From Odontesthes bonariensis (lineage: Eukaryota > Chordata > Actinopteri > Atheriniformes > Atherinopsidae): 64,000 bases of DNA. Below, piece by piece: positions 33,743 to 44,385 of this stretch (its first letter is position 1; every line of letters starts with the position of its first letter). Both the position numbers and the translations under genes were made by a program. The stretch covers positions 21,321,209 to 21,385,208 of the forward strand of contig NC_134510.1 of assembly GCF_027942865.1 (NCBI RefSeq), given 5' to 3'. The notes under the pieces are model-generated. The model was not told where the DNA came from. It did no database searches and saw nothing but the letters and a program-made list of their open reading frames with translations.

Positions 33743-34000
33743 TTACTCAGTTACTGCTAGCAGGGCCGTCTCAGTTGAGTGGCCCACCTTGAACCCGGAC
33801 TGGTAGGGATCCAAGAGGTTGTTCTGGTGGAGGTAAGAGGACAGTTGTTTAAAGACAGCACGTTCAAGAGTTTTGGACAGAAAGGGTAGAAGGGATACCG
33901 GTCTATAATTCTTGATCTCTGAAGGGTCAAGAGCTGGTTTCTTTAGAAGAGGAGTGACTCTGGCAGTCCTGAAAGCAGAAGGAAAAGAGCCTGATGTCAA
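33743..34000 (-). pseudogene. LINE reverse transcriptase N-terminal blocks
   Basis: 85 codons with TPLLKKPALDPSEIKNYRPV and QSGFKVGHSTETALL, the first RT motifs of L2-like elements. A stop near 33740 separates it from the downstream RT frame. Confidence 0.8.
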
Positions 34001-34107
34001 AGATGTGTTAATGAGGTGGGTCAGGTAAGGAAGAAGATCAGGTGCAGCAGAATGAAGGAGAGGGGAAGGGACTGGGTCAAGGGAACATGTGGTGGGGCGG
34101 CTGGATG

Positions 34108-35051
34108 TTACAAGGTGAAATACCTCATTTGCAGAGAGGGGAGAGAAGTGGGACAGAGAGGGAGGTGAGGGAGAAGGTGGTAGAGAGGGAGGAGTGGGAC
34201 AGCGACTGGTGTGGGTGGTGTGGACAGCTGGGAGGTGAGGGAAGGAAGATCGGATATCGTTAACCTTCTTGTCAAAGAAGTCAGCGAAATCGTCAGGGAG
34301 GAGGGGAGAGGGGGTGGGGGTTGGAGGAGGGATGAGAAAGTTTGGAAGAGTTTTTTGGGGTTGGAAGCAGAAGTTTGAATTTTGTTACAGAAGAAGGCAG
34401 TTTTTGCAGCAGAGAGAGAGGAGGAAAAAGTGGAAAGCAAGGACTGGAAGGCAAGAACGTCTTCAGGAAGTTTACTTTTCCTCCATTTGCGCTCAGCCGC
34501 CCTCACGCTCCGCCTCTCAGTATGCACTGAGTCCGACAGCCAAGGGGCAGGTGGAGCTGAGCGTGTAGGCCTGGAGGTGAGGGGACAGAGTTTGTCCAGA
34601 GAGGAGGACAGGGTGGAGAGAAGAAGATCAGTAGAAGTGTCAGGGGAAAGAAGAGAAAAGATTCAGGGGCAGGCAGAGCAGAGAGAACAGAAAAGGAGAA
34701 GTCAGTGGGGGAGAGAGAGCGGAGATTGGGACGAGAAGATACCAAGTGGGTGGGGGGAGGTCGGGAGGGAGGAGAGGAGAGGGAGAGGGTGTAGGACATG
34801 AAGTAGTGGTCAGAGAGATGAAGGGGAGTGACAGAGAGGTTGGTGCTAGAACAGTGCCTGGTGAAGATAAGGTCCAGTATGTTGCCAGCCTTGTGGGTAG
34901 GAGGAGATGGGGAGAGAGCTAGGTCGAAGGAGGAGAGAATTGCAGGAGGGAACAAAGAGAGTATTTCCAGTCCTTGGAAATGAGCTTGCCAGTACCACCG
35001 CCCCGCCTCGCAGCTCTGGGAGTGTGAGAGGTAGGCCCAATCCCAATTCAC
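34108..35051 (-). pseudogene. LINE linker between endonuclease and RT, broken
   Basis: Two overlapping minus-strand frames (34108-34527 and 34503-35051). They include A-G-N-I-L-D-L-I-F-T-R and a Ser/Pro/Leu-rich segment with an A-A-E-R-K-W-R-K-S block, typical of the region after the endonuclease. A frameshift lies near 34510. The far edge is cut by the Harbinger-like insertion. Confidence 0.7.
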
Positions 35052-35270
35052 CCCTTGGCCCTACCCCTTACCCCTTCCCCTCCGTTTTGCGTGTTCACGT
35101 GTAGGGGTAGGGGTGTCCCAAAGCCCTTCCAAAGCCCTTCCCCTTAGCCCTACCCCTACGTTGTAGCCCTTGAAATGGAGGGCTTCGGCCAGGCAGACTC
35201 CGTTTGAAGGGGTATGATATATTTCCCAGAGTACAACGCGACTACCGGGAGAACTCGAGTGTTTTTAAAA

Positions 35271-35831
35271 ATGGCGGAAGCAAAGAGAGCACCACACAAA
35301 TGTAAGTAGCTCTATTTTTTTGCCATAATTTAACTGTTTTAACCGTTTTAGGTTGTGATAACTGGTGTATTGTGTGAGTTTAACATGGTGGCAATGTGTA
35401 GTTGTTTTCTGCTATAAACGCACATGGGAAAAGTCGTTATTTACATGGATTAATCGGTCAATGCATGTGAAGGTGCTGCGAAAGAGTTGTCGTTTTTGAA
35501 ATTGTACTCGAGTATTTACAAGCAATGTAGTTGGTTAACCATAGAGAAGTTCCTTTTGAGTGACGTGAGCGTCATTTCGCTACCTATTATCACAAGTATT
35601 CATATACGTGACTGATTCACAGGGACTCAAGCACAAACAAAGAGCCTGATCAGGTTTAGCGCCGAAAACGAAGATCAGTTTCTAAAGTCATCCCCATCCC
35701 CAAAAAGAAGTAGGAAGTCCAATCCCATAATAGATTACCTGATACAGGAGAGCCTGAAGGAGCAGAAGCGCCACGAGGAGAAAACGGAGCGCTTTTTAGC
35801 TCTGTTTGAGCGCATGATAGACAAACTTTAA
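35271..35831 (+). pseudogene. Two-exon SANT/Myb-like accessory gene fragment
   Basis: Exon 35271-35301 starts at ATG and ends phase 1 at T|GTAAGT; the next exon begins 35623 after TTCACAG and stops at 35829-35831. The splice creates a Trp codon giving K-W-T-Q-A-Q-T-K-S-L-I-R, the start of the SANT-like domain, followed by a charged C-terminal helix (K-R-H-E-E-K-T-E-R-F-L-A-L-F-E-R). The middle of the domain seems missing compared with full-length relatives. It would be the DNA-binding partner of a Harbinger transposase. Confidence 0.6.
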
Positions 35832-36750
35832 GGTGAGTTTATGCGCCATGCACCTATTGTACACACAGCCACCACTACCGCATTCTGAAACACCTTTTTT
35901 TATTTTTTACAATGGATGAAAGTGCATGCTATAATGTCATGTCGTGTCTTGTTCCCCCAGAACATCACTGAGCCCAGCATCTCCGATGTGCCATGCACCT
36001 TCGCTGTTCCTGCTCCGGAAACCCCACCATCTCGTTCTCGATGATTGCACTGTTGCCCGTTTATGTTCATATTGTTTATATTCATACTGTTTATTGTCCA
36101 TATTTGCACCACACAATTTACAGCAGACACTTTAAGCTGTTATTTCTGAAAATAAGCTGCCTTACCAGTCTGTAATGTGAGCCTAATAAAAGAAATTAAG
36201 GACAAAAGGTTTGTGAGCATGATTATCACATCAACATCATATGAACGACTGGAACGGATATTGGTATAAAGAGATTTATTATACAAGGGATAACAAAAAA
36301 ATTGGGGTACATGTTGTGGTCCAATCAGCAATAATTTGTAGGATGACCCGTCTGCTGGAAAGAAAAACATGGAAAGATCAGGCTTTCATCCTCCCAAACC
36401 AACACATTGATAGCACACACAATGCAGTGCATTTATTTATGTCATCAAATCTGAACCTGGTACAAAGAAAACCGCTTCAAAAACGCATTTATCCCAAATG
36501 GAACGAGGCGAGTAACAAAAGGCTAAACGTTAGCTTATGCTTTCAGCTAGGTTAGCCAGGTTAGAATACTACTCCAATCAGCAAATCCAACGAGACAAGC
36601 AAATTGTTTCTATATTACACGATATCACAAATGTACAGTTAGAAGCACTTTCATATGCACACACACATACATTATCATATTCACACGCCGGCTATGGAAG
36701 CCACCAGCTGCTCACTCACACGCGTTATTTGCATTAATTTATCATTCTAC

Positions 36751-37835
36751 TAGTGGTGGGCCGTTATCGGCGTTAACGTGCTGCGATAATTTGAGAGTCT
36801 TAGCGGGCGATATAAAAAATATCGCCGTTAATCTATTCTCAAAGTTGGGTTGGGAACTGGGTCAAAATAGGTAGCCTAAGCAAACTGTGATGACTTTTAC
36901 CTTGATATTTTAGCTCGGGTGTGGGCTGATGTACTTTGTCTGCCGTTAGGTGTGATTAAAACAGAAGAACGCCACTTTGCAGAAGCCTGTGCTAGGCAGT
37001 TTATGGAGGTCGCTAATCTGTGGGGGATAGTTGACAAAATCTGCTCTGTTGGAACAGACAGCGCTCCTAATATGGTGGCCGCAGGGAGGATACTGCGCGT
37101 GTGGCGCAACAGAGACGCACTGCACACAACGCTATCTCAACAGCAGCACCACCTGGCCCTCCCAACAAGTGCTGAATATGAGAAGTTGGCGAAGCTAGAG
37201 AAACTGCTGGAGCCATGCATGTGAATAAGCTGGTCTGCCCTAATGCTGCGTGTACACCAAGAGCGACCTCCGCTGTCGCTGGAGAAGCTTCGCTTAATTT
37301 GCTTTGGTAGCTTTGGTAGCTGGTGACGTCACATTTAGAATGTTAAATTCTTAAAGGCACCGCGGCTGTGCAGCACCCCCGCGGAAAAAAACATGAGGAA
37401 AGAGAGGGCAGGGACACGAATAAACGTTTTGTTATTTACAATTTGTTATACAAGATATACATCACGTTACAAATGATGTAAAACTACATTAGGTACACCT
37501 GAGAAGAGCAGGAATAGCAGAGGCAGCTGTGAAAAAGAAACCAAATTCGAAATAAAATCCGAAATAAATCCGAAATAAAACTTAATTGCAGTGAGAAAGG
37601 TATGCGTGGGGTTACTACACTATTGTATTGAAGCACTCGACACGGCAATTGCAACAGTCTCAGGATTAAACGACTATTGTTTGGATAGGAACTAAAGTTT
37701 ACACGTCTGTTTCCGCGAACCCCGCGGATTGTGGGACCCCTGAATGAGCCATTTTAATCTAGATTAATCTAGATTAATTTCAAGATTTCAGTGAGATTAA
37801 TCTAGATTAAAAAAATTAATCTATGCCCACCACTA
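36751..37835 (+). mobile_element. hAT element 2
   Basis: Same termini as element 1 (TAGTGGTGGGC), with an 8-base duplication CATTCTAC at 36743-36750 and 37836-37843. The empty site is present, inverted, in element Y near 39170. Relative to element 1 it lacks about 250 bases of the transposase fragment, joined where both sides share GCGCGTGTGG-like sequence. Confidence 0.93.
36919..37224 (+). pseudogene. hAT transposase remnant, internally deleted
   Basis: 101 codons with GTDSAPNMVAAGRIL fused directly to R-V-W-R-N-R-D-A-L; the LPCVAHVVQ and DVPTRWNST blocks seen in element 1 are gone. Non-functional. Confidence 0.75.
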
Positions 37836-38166
37836 CATTCTACATACCGTAATAAGATCCAGCAATGCTCCCAGATGTCGAAGACGCCTTCGCCTGATGG
37901 CACTCCGTCGATTCGACGCAGATATTTCTAAAAATATCCGAATAGCCCAGGAGAGCGCGAACACCACTGCAGCAGGCATGTTTGTTTTCGTCTGGCTAAA
38001 GCTGTCGCTTTTGGTTACGTAACAACTGACGCCGCGGACTTATGACGTACGTGAGTGTGAAGGGGTGTCCCAATACGAAGGGCTATGTTTTCACCCCTTC
38101 GCCTACCCCTACGATTGAAGGGGCGAGGGGTAGGGATAGGGGTAGAAAAATAGAATTGGGATTGAG

Positions 38167-38587
38167 CAAAAGAGTACACATCGACAGAGCTGCGGGCGTG
38201 GCAGTGTTTTCTGGGGTGATCCAGGTCTCTGTAAGAGCAAGAAAGTTAAGGAAGAGCATGGATAAACTCAGCCTTCTGCACAGCAGACTGGCAGTTCCAC
38301 AGCCCCCCTGCCACCACTTGCTCAACATGAGTAGAGAGAGAAGGGTGGATGAGGTTAGTGGGGTCCTGGCCTCTGGGTCTGACCCTGTGTCTGCGTGGTC
38401 GCCAAGACCGAGAGGAAAGAACGGGAATGAGGCACATGGTTACTTGAAAAATGGTACGAAGATCGTCCTTGAGGAAGCTGTACGACAGCCTTCGTTTGAA
38501 GACTGACGCTTCCAACAACAGGAGTTGCTTTGTACTGATTCACTAATTGCTGATTGTCTGCAGGAGTGCAGACCCCTCCCACAGATT
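38167..38587 (-). mobile_element. L2/CR1-group LINE, 5' part (endonuclease start)
   Basis: On the minus strand it encodes W-N-C-Q-S-A-V-Q-K-A-E-F-I and L-A-L-T-E-T-W-I-T-P-E-N-T-A, the opening of the apurinic-type endonuclease domain of L2-like LINEs. It was contiguous with 31852-35035 before element X inserted. A frameshift separates the two motifs. Confidence 0.75.
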
Positions 38588-38823
38588 AAAAGACAAGTGG
38601 CCACTCAGGGCTGAAGCTAGTTTCAATGGGGCTGTTATCACACAGTGAAAACAAGCCTCCGGCAAATTTACTTTTAGCAGTCAAAAATCTAGCAAAAATC
38701 TAGCTAAGATCTAGCAAAAATCTAGCAAAAAGCAAAATGGTACACAAGATAAATGTAGCTTACGAATTCTGGATGAATCAAGAAGTCCACAGCTCCTCCA
38801 GAAGGTCAAACACACTCAGAAAG
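38588..38823 (+). repeat. Direct repeat DR1
   Basis: About 236 bases almost identical to 40971-41196. It contains the leader with repeated AAAATCTAGC and the first 40 or so codons of the ORF seen complete at 41110. DR1 has about 11 extra bases in the AAAATCTAGC run. Confidence 0.9.
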
Positions 38824-39281
38824 TCATAATACGATCTGAGCTGACTAAGGCCCAATCCCATTTCTATTTTCTACCCCTACCCCTACCCCTTGGCCCTTCG
38901 ATTGAAGGGCCAAGGGGAAGGGGTAAGAAATGTCACCCCTTCGAATTGGGACAGCCCTTCGCACTCACGAACGTCATAAGTCCGCGCCGTCAGTTGTTAC
39001 GTAACCAAAAGCGACAGCTTTAGCCAGAAGTAAACAAACATGACTGCTGCAGTGGTGTTCGCACTCCATGGGCTATTCGGATATTTTTAGAAATATCTGC
39101 GTCAAATCGACGGAGTGCGAAGGCGTCTTCGACATCTGGGAGCATTGCTGGATCTTGTTACGGTATGTAGAATGATAAATTAATGCAAATAACGCGTGTG
39201 AGTGAGCAGCTGACGCTTCCAGAGCCGGCGTGTGAATATGATAATGTGTGTGTGTGTTTGAAAGTGCTTCTAACTGTACAT

Positions 39282-40538
39282 CAATCAATCAATCAATCAA
39301 TCAATTATACTTTATTAATCCCCAAGGGGAAATTCCAATTTCGGTCATGACAGACAACACAGAAACAAACAGGGAGAGAGAGTGTGACCAAGGCATCGCA
39401 GCCCGCGGGCTCACGGCCACGCAGGCGCCACCAGATAAGAAGGAAGGGAACAACATTGGGTGAGAGGAGGAGAAAAAAATCATACTTCACACTTTACCCT
39501 TAACAGGATACGGTCTGAGATCGCAAAAAACCTCAGCACAGAAAAAGCAACACATACACATAACAACACCTTTAAGCAATGGGACAGTGAAGAGGTGAGG
39601 AGTTGCGTGTGTTATCAATGAGCATGTATGTGTGTGCGTGTGTGTTTGTTTGTTCAATAAGTCTGCACAGAGTGTTGGATCAGGCAAATTGTCCTTGACA
39701 AGTTGGAATATGTCAGCCAGTTCAACAAATCTCACAGGAGTGTCAGGAAGGGGAGGGGGGAGCACATGGGAAAGAGCATCATGTTATCATAACAAGCGTG
39801 GAGAACGATTTTGCAGCTGGCCACAAGGCCAGTGTGGGGCGCCGGATTGGAATAACAATTAATTTAGGTCAGACAGACAACTGATTGCGCTCTCTGTCTT
39901 TTTGTCCATTGCTGGTATCTCATGGCGAAAGTCCCGAATTCAGCCGAATTGTGGGATGTGGACCCTTTCCGCCCGGTCCAAGTGATCAATCAACCATTCT
40001 CCCAGGTCAATCCATTTCTCTTCTGAGTCCAGGAATCTCAGCCAGCCTGCGAACCTGCGCAAGGATCGCCTCCAGCTTCCGATTCTGCTCACGTAGCATC
40101 TCAGTCTGAGTGTTGATTGCTCTTGTGACCCCATCGAATGCCTTCCACGATCTCTTAATTTCACAATATACCAGGTATCCTCCAACTCCAAACAGCAGGA
40201 ACCCGAGTATCATAAATCCGAATATGTAGACGTCTTCCGCGTCATCGACAGCCAGCAACGCTAAACATACGGTACGCCATTTCCCCCAGGCGTCCTCCGA
40301 GTATCCAGCGAAGAATGTCCCATCGGGGCATGAGGCTTCTCCTTTCCTCAACTTCGCGTTTGAGAAAATTTGATCAATAGCGTTGAGACCCCAGCTGACC
40401 AAATCCATCTTACTTGAATTCGTCTGATATGTAAAAAGATGCTCCAAAAGACACACACGCAGACACGCTGAGCAGGGCAAAAAAAGGGAGGAAGGAGCAG
40501 AGAGAAATGCGACCTCTTCCACCGAGAGCCAAGACAAG
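39282..40538 (-). mobile_element. Retroposed insert with (CAAT)n tail and small ORF
   Basis: About 1.26 kb inside element Y, absent from X. Flanked by ACAT on both sides (39278-39281, 40539-40542). On the minus strand it ends CCTTGGGGATTAATAAAGTA followed by a GATT repeat, like fish non-LTR retroposons. It carries the ORF at 40007-40408. No reverse transcriptase, so it is mobilised in trans or is a processed gene copy. Confidence 0.72.
40007..40408 (-). CDS. Small membrane protein ORF (133 aa), unrecognised
   Basis: ATG at 40408 (M-D-L-V-S-W-G) to a stop at 40007-40009. Seen: an N-terminal polar part with one Cys, a hydrophobic segment of about 20 residues (YIFGFMILGFLLFGVGGYLV) near residues 70-90, then a charged, heptad-like C-terminal stretch (T-E-M-L-R-E-Q-N-R-K-L-E-A-I-L-A) likely to form a coiled coil. 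The frame stays open farther upstream to 40537, but the ATG at 40408 fits a 5' leader better. It looks like a type of membrane-anchored coiled-coil protein; no family is claimed. It lies within the retroposed insert. Confidence 0.55.
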   Translation of the reverse strand: MDLVSWGLNAIDQIFSNAKLRKGEASCPDGTFFAGYSEDAWGKWRTVCLALLAVDDAEDVYIFGFMILGFLLFGVGGYLVYCEIKRSWKAFDGVTRAINTQTEMLREQNRKLEAILAQVRRLAEIPGLRREMD

Positions 40539-40970
40539 ACATTTGTGATATCGTGTAATATAGAAACAATTTGCTTGTCTTGTTGGATTTGCTGATTTAT
40601 TGATTGGAGTAGTATCCTAACCTGGCTAACCTAGCTGAAAGCATAAGCTAACGTTTAGCCTTTGTTACTCGCCTCGTTCCGTTTGGGATAAACATGCAGC
40701 TCGTGCTTTTTTGAAGCGGTTTTCTTTGTACCAGGTTCAGATTTGATGACATAAATAAATGCACTGCATTGTGTGTGCTATCAATGTGTTGGTTTGGGAG
40801 GATGAAAGCCTGATCTTTCCATGTTTTTCTTTCCAGCAGACGGGTCATCCTACAAATTATTGCCGATTGGACCACAACATGTACCCCAATTTTTTTGGGG
40901 TATGTAGAACACAAGAAATTGAGAAGAGAATGGGTCGCACAAGGAACTTGTTCTAATAAATGTTCAAAAA

Positions 40971-41196
40971 AAAAAGACAAGTGGCCACTCAGGGCTGAAG
41001 CTAGTTTCAATGGGGCTGTTATCACACAGTGAAAACAAGCCTCCGGCAAATTTACTTTTAGCAGTGAAAAATCTAGCTAAGATCTAGCAAAAATCTAGCA
41101 AAAAGCAAAATGGTACACAAGATAAATGTAGCTTACGAATTCTGGATGAATCAAGAAGTCCACAGCTCCTCCAGAAGGTCAAACACACTCAGAAAG
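40971..41196 (+). repeat. Direct repeat DR2
   Basis: Second copy of the 38588-38823 segment; here the ORF start is joined to its full reading frame. The pair brackets element Y. Confidence 0.9.
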
Positions 41197-41787
41197 GCCT
41201 TAGAAGAGAAACTGGATGAGCAAATGACTCTAAGAAAACGTGTTTTAGCACGCCTTGTCTCCAAAGCAGAGGAAATTGAGAATCTTATGAGTAATGATTC
41301 CAATGCACTTGCAGTAGAAAAGGATCATCTTCGAGAATACTCAAAATTACTGAATGAGTTTATTGAAGTGAATAATACAGTAAATTACCTGTTGCCAGAA
41401 GAAGAAAGAAAAGCTGACCAGCAGTATTGTAGTGAGCCTAATAACGCCAAGTATGACAACTTTTTGACCACTTTGGAGCAGTGGATAATAGAAGTGAAAC
41501 AGCAAGCCAAGGCCGCTCATGAACAGGCTGTGACTGAATATGATGCTCCACCAGATGGCGCAATAACACAGCAGGGTGAGCCTGCTGGTGAAGAGCCTGC
41601 TATTGAAGAAGTGCATCCGGATGACAGTGTGTCTATGGTGCACCAGAAGCATGCTTCAGTCCCAGCACAAAGTGTATGCAGTAGACACTCAAGTATGGAA
41701 GCAAATCGTGATCAAAATTCAAATTCAAATGCATTTGCAGAAATGCTTTTTAATTTTAAGAATGTGGCTGCATTATTTGACTCATAA
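41110..41787 (+). CDS. 225-codon ORF, gag-like, uncertain
   Basis: ATG at 41110, stop at 41785-41787, with one uninterrupted frame. Predicted mostly helical: K-A-L-E-E-K-L-D-E-Q and A-R-L-V-S-K-A-E-E-I-E-N-L start a long coiled-coil-like region, followed by a Glu/Pro-rich acidic segment (residues 140-175) and a Ser/Asn-rich tail. The helical part resembles the N-terminal segment of BEL/Pao retrotransposon polyproteins, but no protease or RT follows. The last 31 codons lie in the left arm of the inverted repeat, so the C-terminus may be foreign. A hypothetical transposon-borne protein. Confidence 0.45.
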   Translation: MVHKINVAYEFWMNQEVHSSSRRSNTLRKALEEKLDEQMTLRKRVLARLVSKAEEIENLMSNDSNALAVEKDHLREYSKLLNEFIEVNNTVNYLLPEEERKADQQYCSEPNNAKYDNFLTTLEQWIIEVKQQAKAAHEQAVTEYDAPPDGAITQQGEPAGEEPAIEEVHPDDSVSMVHQKHASVPAQSVCSRHSSMEANRDQNSNSNAFAEMLFNFKNVAALFDS

Positions 41788-41859
41788 ATAAAATTACTAA
41801 TCAATCATCCTATTTGCATTTCAATTTTCTTCTTCAAGACTGCTCATTCTTTCACTTAA

Positions 41860-42419
41860 AGGTAGGGTAGGAGATCCTGGATTTTGAGTCGAGTGAAGCT
41901 GCATTTTGAAAATACACAGGTAAAAAGTCCCAACCCTTTTCTTCACTTTCCCCCCGAAGGCACGCCTCTAGAGTACATGAACGCGCACGAGCACGAAAGT
42001 GCACGAGCGCTGTTCTGACAGCAAGCATCGATCGTTGCCGTATTTAGTATTTAGTATTTGGTTTATGCTAACTATACGTTTAATAATGCTAGGTGCTAGC
42101 CAAGCTGGCTCTTGTTTAGCTTCCTGCCAAGCTTCGTTCACGGAGCAGGGTACGCGCACAGGGGGAAGGAGGGGGAAGGAGAGGGAGGGGGAGGGAGGAG
42201 CAGATTGCAGTTTGATAGACGGCATCAGAATCCAATCATTGTGAACGGTCCGTTCACAATGATTGGATACTGTTTTTCCTAGATTGTACGTTCTAGAGGC
42301 CACCAAAACTTTTCATATTTGTGTCAAAACTTTTAATTAATTGGTTGCAATGGGGGTGTGAAGAGTATTTCAAGCAATATGTAAAAAAATGTTCCAGAAA
42401 AAGATCCCCTACCCCGCCT
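41860..42419. mobile_element. TTAA-flanked element in left arm
   Basis: The ends are AGGTAGGGTAGGAGATC and, inverted, AGGCGGGGTAGGGGATC. TTAA at 41856-41859 and 42420-42423. The empty site, inverted, is at about 48728-48776 in the right arm. No transposase; Kolobok- or piggyBac-type by target site. Confidence 0.9.
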
Positions 42420-42820
42420 TTAATTAAAATGAAAAGGACAAAGACATTTGAGATTTAATTTTCAAAATATGCCTCAGCAAATAGATACCAAAATTAAATT
42501 TGAAATGTAAAAGTTGAAAATTCGATTGCATTTGCAGAAATGCATTTTCATTTCAAGAATGTGGCTGCATTATTTGACTCATAAATAAAATTACTAATCA
42601 ATCATCCTATTGCATTTTCTTCTTCAAGACTGCACATTCTATGCCATAATCAAAAAGAAAACAAAGCGGACATTGCTTTTTCGTTTTCGTGGTTTGCATG
42701 CAAAATACTGCCCACAATTCGAAAACGAAAAACCATTCTGAGCGGCGCAGGAGAGTGACGTCACGCCTGCTGACCGTGCTACCCATCATGTAGGCTACGG
42801 TAGGGGGCGGTGTGCACATT

Positions 42821-43036
42821 TGCTGTATGGACGCATCGCAGATCATGGCGCTCCCTGAGATTGCGCAAACATTGTTAGAGTTAGCTGCCCAGGTGGAGTC
42901 AAACAATATATCCGATTCTGATGCCCGTGACCGGGTTGAACGGGTCACAGAGAGCTTGGCTGCATACTCTGCCGTCACCAATTCAGAGGTTAGTGGGGCT
43001 AGCGCATTTTGTGGCCGCGGCCACGATCGGCCATGA
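42821..43036 (+). pseudogene. Exon-like ORF in left arm
   Basis: Open frame starting M-D-A-S-Q-I-M-A-L-P-E-I-A-Q with an amphipathic Leu/Glu-rich segment and V-E-R-V-T-E-S-L-A-A-Y-S. The same protein is encoded inverted at about 44386-44664, where the end differs. It looks like the 5' exon of a transposon gene; product not recognised. Confidence 0.4.
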
Positions 43037-43135
43037 CTTTCCGAGGCCGCGGCCATTACTGAGGGAGCAGCCATTAATGAGGCTGAGACAGACGTTGCGA
43101 ACAGGAGTCGGGGGATTACCTTTCACAGGTAGGAT

Positions 43136-44312
43136 TCAACATTATTATTGTTTGTATTTTGTCCATAGAATATTATTGTACTGTATTTTTGTCTGCCGGC
43201 GAAATCGTAGCCAGCAAACCTTAAACTAGGATATGTTTATAGCCGGTGTTATGCCGAGAATTGCACCCCCTGCTGGTCGTACTTTAAAGAGAGTCTGTGA
43301 TGGAATGATATGATATAACTACAGCAAGCCTAGCAGCCTAGTTGCTAATGCTAGCCGCAGTAACGTTACCAACCATACCCGGCGTCAAGGAGTTGGCTGA
43401 GCAGGGGCAAGATTATGGAGGGGCTGGCAGAGTTAACTTCATAATGGGTGAGTGCAGGTTTCATTCACTTGTTTTCATTCTTTCACAGGATTGATTCACT
43501 TCATTGGTTTATCCGATTGCTGGCCGCCGAGCCATTATGTGTCTGGGTTTGTGTAGGTTACTGATCATGGTTGTTAGCAGTCGATAGTCAGGTTGTGTGA
43601 TATGTGTGTGAGTGTGTATTTTTTCTATGGGTACGTGCCATTGACTGTATGAGCGGTCTGTGCTCGTTTTTTTTAATTTAATTAGATTGGAGATACTTTA
43701 TTAATCCCGAAGGAAATAAAATTTTGTAAGTCACTGTCCATAGTCTGTGCTTCACGTGAGTTGGCCAAAGTTCTGGTTTAAGTTAACTTGGGTAGTAAAA
43801 TCGTTTTGCTAGTTGTAAAGGCACAGTAGACAACTCGAAAATTACGATTGTCCTGTAGTGTGTGGTGTTCCCTTGTGCGTTCGAATCTTATGCGATCATG
43901 TTGACACACTGATTCAGTGTCACTAAAGCACACATTTCACACTGGACTTTTTTTCAACACCGAACAGCCTAGAGTGTAGTTTTTATATATACTTTTGCCG
44001 TGGTAATGGTCTTAATTTTTATTCTTAGAGGTCTTAAAAGTCATTAAATTTGTTGATAAAAAATGTGCAATACCCTGAAAGATTGTATAGTTACTTATAT
44101 AAACTGTCTCAAACAGTGGCGAACGTTCGTGGTGAACATGTTTTCTTTGAACAGTTCAATTTAAATGATTTAGTCAAAGATTGTCTCGTTAACATGCCAT
44201 TCTATAATTCCATAATTGCATTGTTGACTTCGTCAAACTCACGTCAAGTTCCACTGTAGGCTATGTTAGCGGAGAACTAGCCCCCCTCTAGCAGACTCTA
44301 GAATCGCCACTG
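43136..44312. other. Spacer between inverted arms
   Basis: 1.18 kb without a supported gene. Around 43690-43725 it has GGAGATACTTTATTAATCCC, the 3' end of a non-LTR element. The short frame 44050-44259 shows no domain. Confidence 0.55.
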
Positions 44313-44385
44313 ATCCTACCTGTGAAAGGTAATCCCCCGACTCTTGTTCGCCATGTCTGTCTCAGCCTCATTAATGGCTGCTCCC

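Larger units (their letters stand above)
31852..35035 (-). mobile_element. L2/CR1-group LINE, 3' part
   Basis: Minus-strand LINE whose 3' end has an ATTAC microsatellite and the GCGACTTACAATAAGTGC tail common in fish. It carries reverse transcriptase (32570-33706, 33743-34000) and a Ser/Pro-rich region upstream (34108-35051). Frame breaks between these pieces show decay. The element continues beyond the inserted Harbinger-like copy at 38167-38587. Confidence 0.85.
35036..38166 (+). mobile_element. Harbinger-like element X, split by hAT
   Basis: The ends are GGCCCAATCCCAATTC on the left and GAATTGGGATTGAGC on the right, followed inward by CCCCTACCCC-type tracts. It interrupts the L2-like LINE. 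The interior has a two-exon SANT/Myb-type fragment (35271-35831). Element Y (38848 to about 40970) carries the right half in reverse orientation. Exact target duplication is unclear (3 bases expected). The hAT element at 36751-37835 is nested inside. Confidence 0.7.
38848..40970 (-). mobile_element. Harbinger-like element Y (inverted relative to X)
   Basis: It begins GGCCCAATCCCATTTC and follows, in reverse complement, 38160-37844 and then 36742-36280 of element X, without the hAT insertion. It is interrupted by the 39282-40538 insert. The distal end is truncated, stopping in an A-run at about 40960-40974 before the second direct repeat. Confidence 0.72.
41694..43135. repeat. Left arm of giant inverted repeat
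   Basis: Reverse complement of 44313-48917 once later insertions are removed. It contains two tandem versions of a segment ending in GAATGTGGCTGCATTATTTG (about 41725-41850 and 42525-42640) and an exon-like ORF (42812-43036). It holds a TTAA element (41860-42419) that the other arm lacks. Confidence 0.9.

Noticed and set aside
34042..34801. Plus-strand frames of 62-139 codons rich in Glu, Arg and Gly
   Set aside because: Antisense to the purine-skewed L2-like LINE linker; the composition is an artefact.
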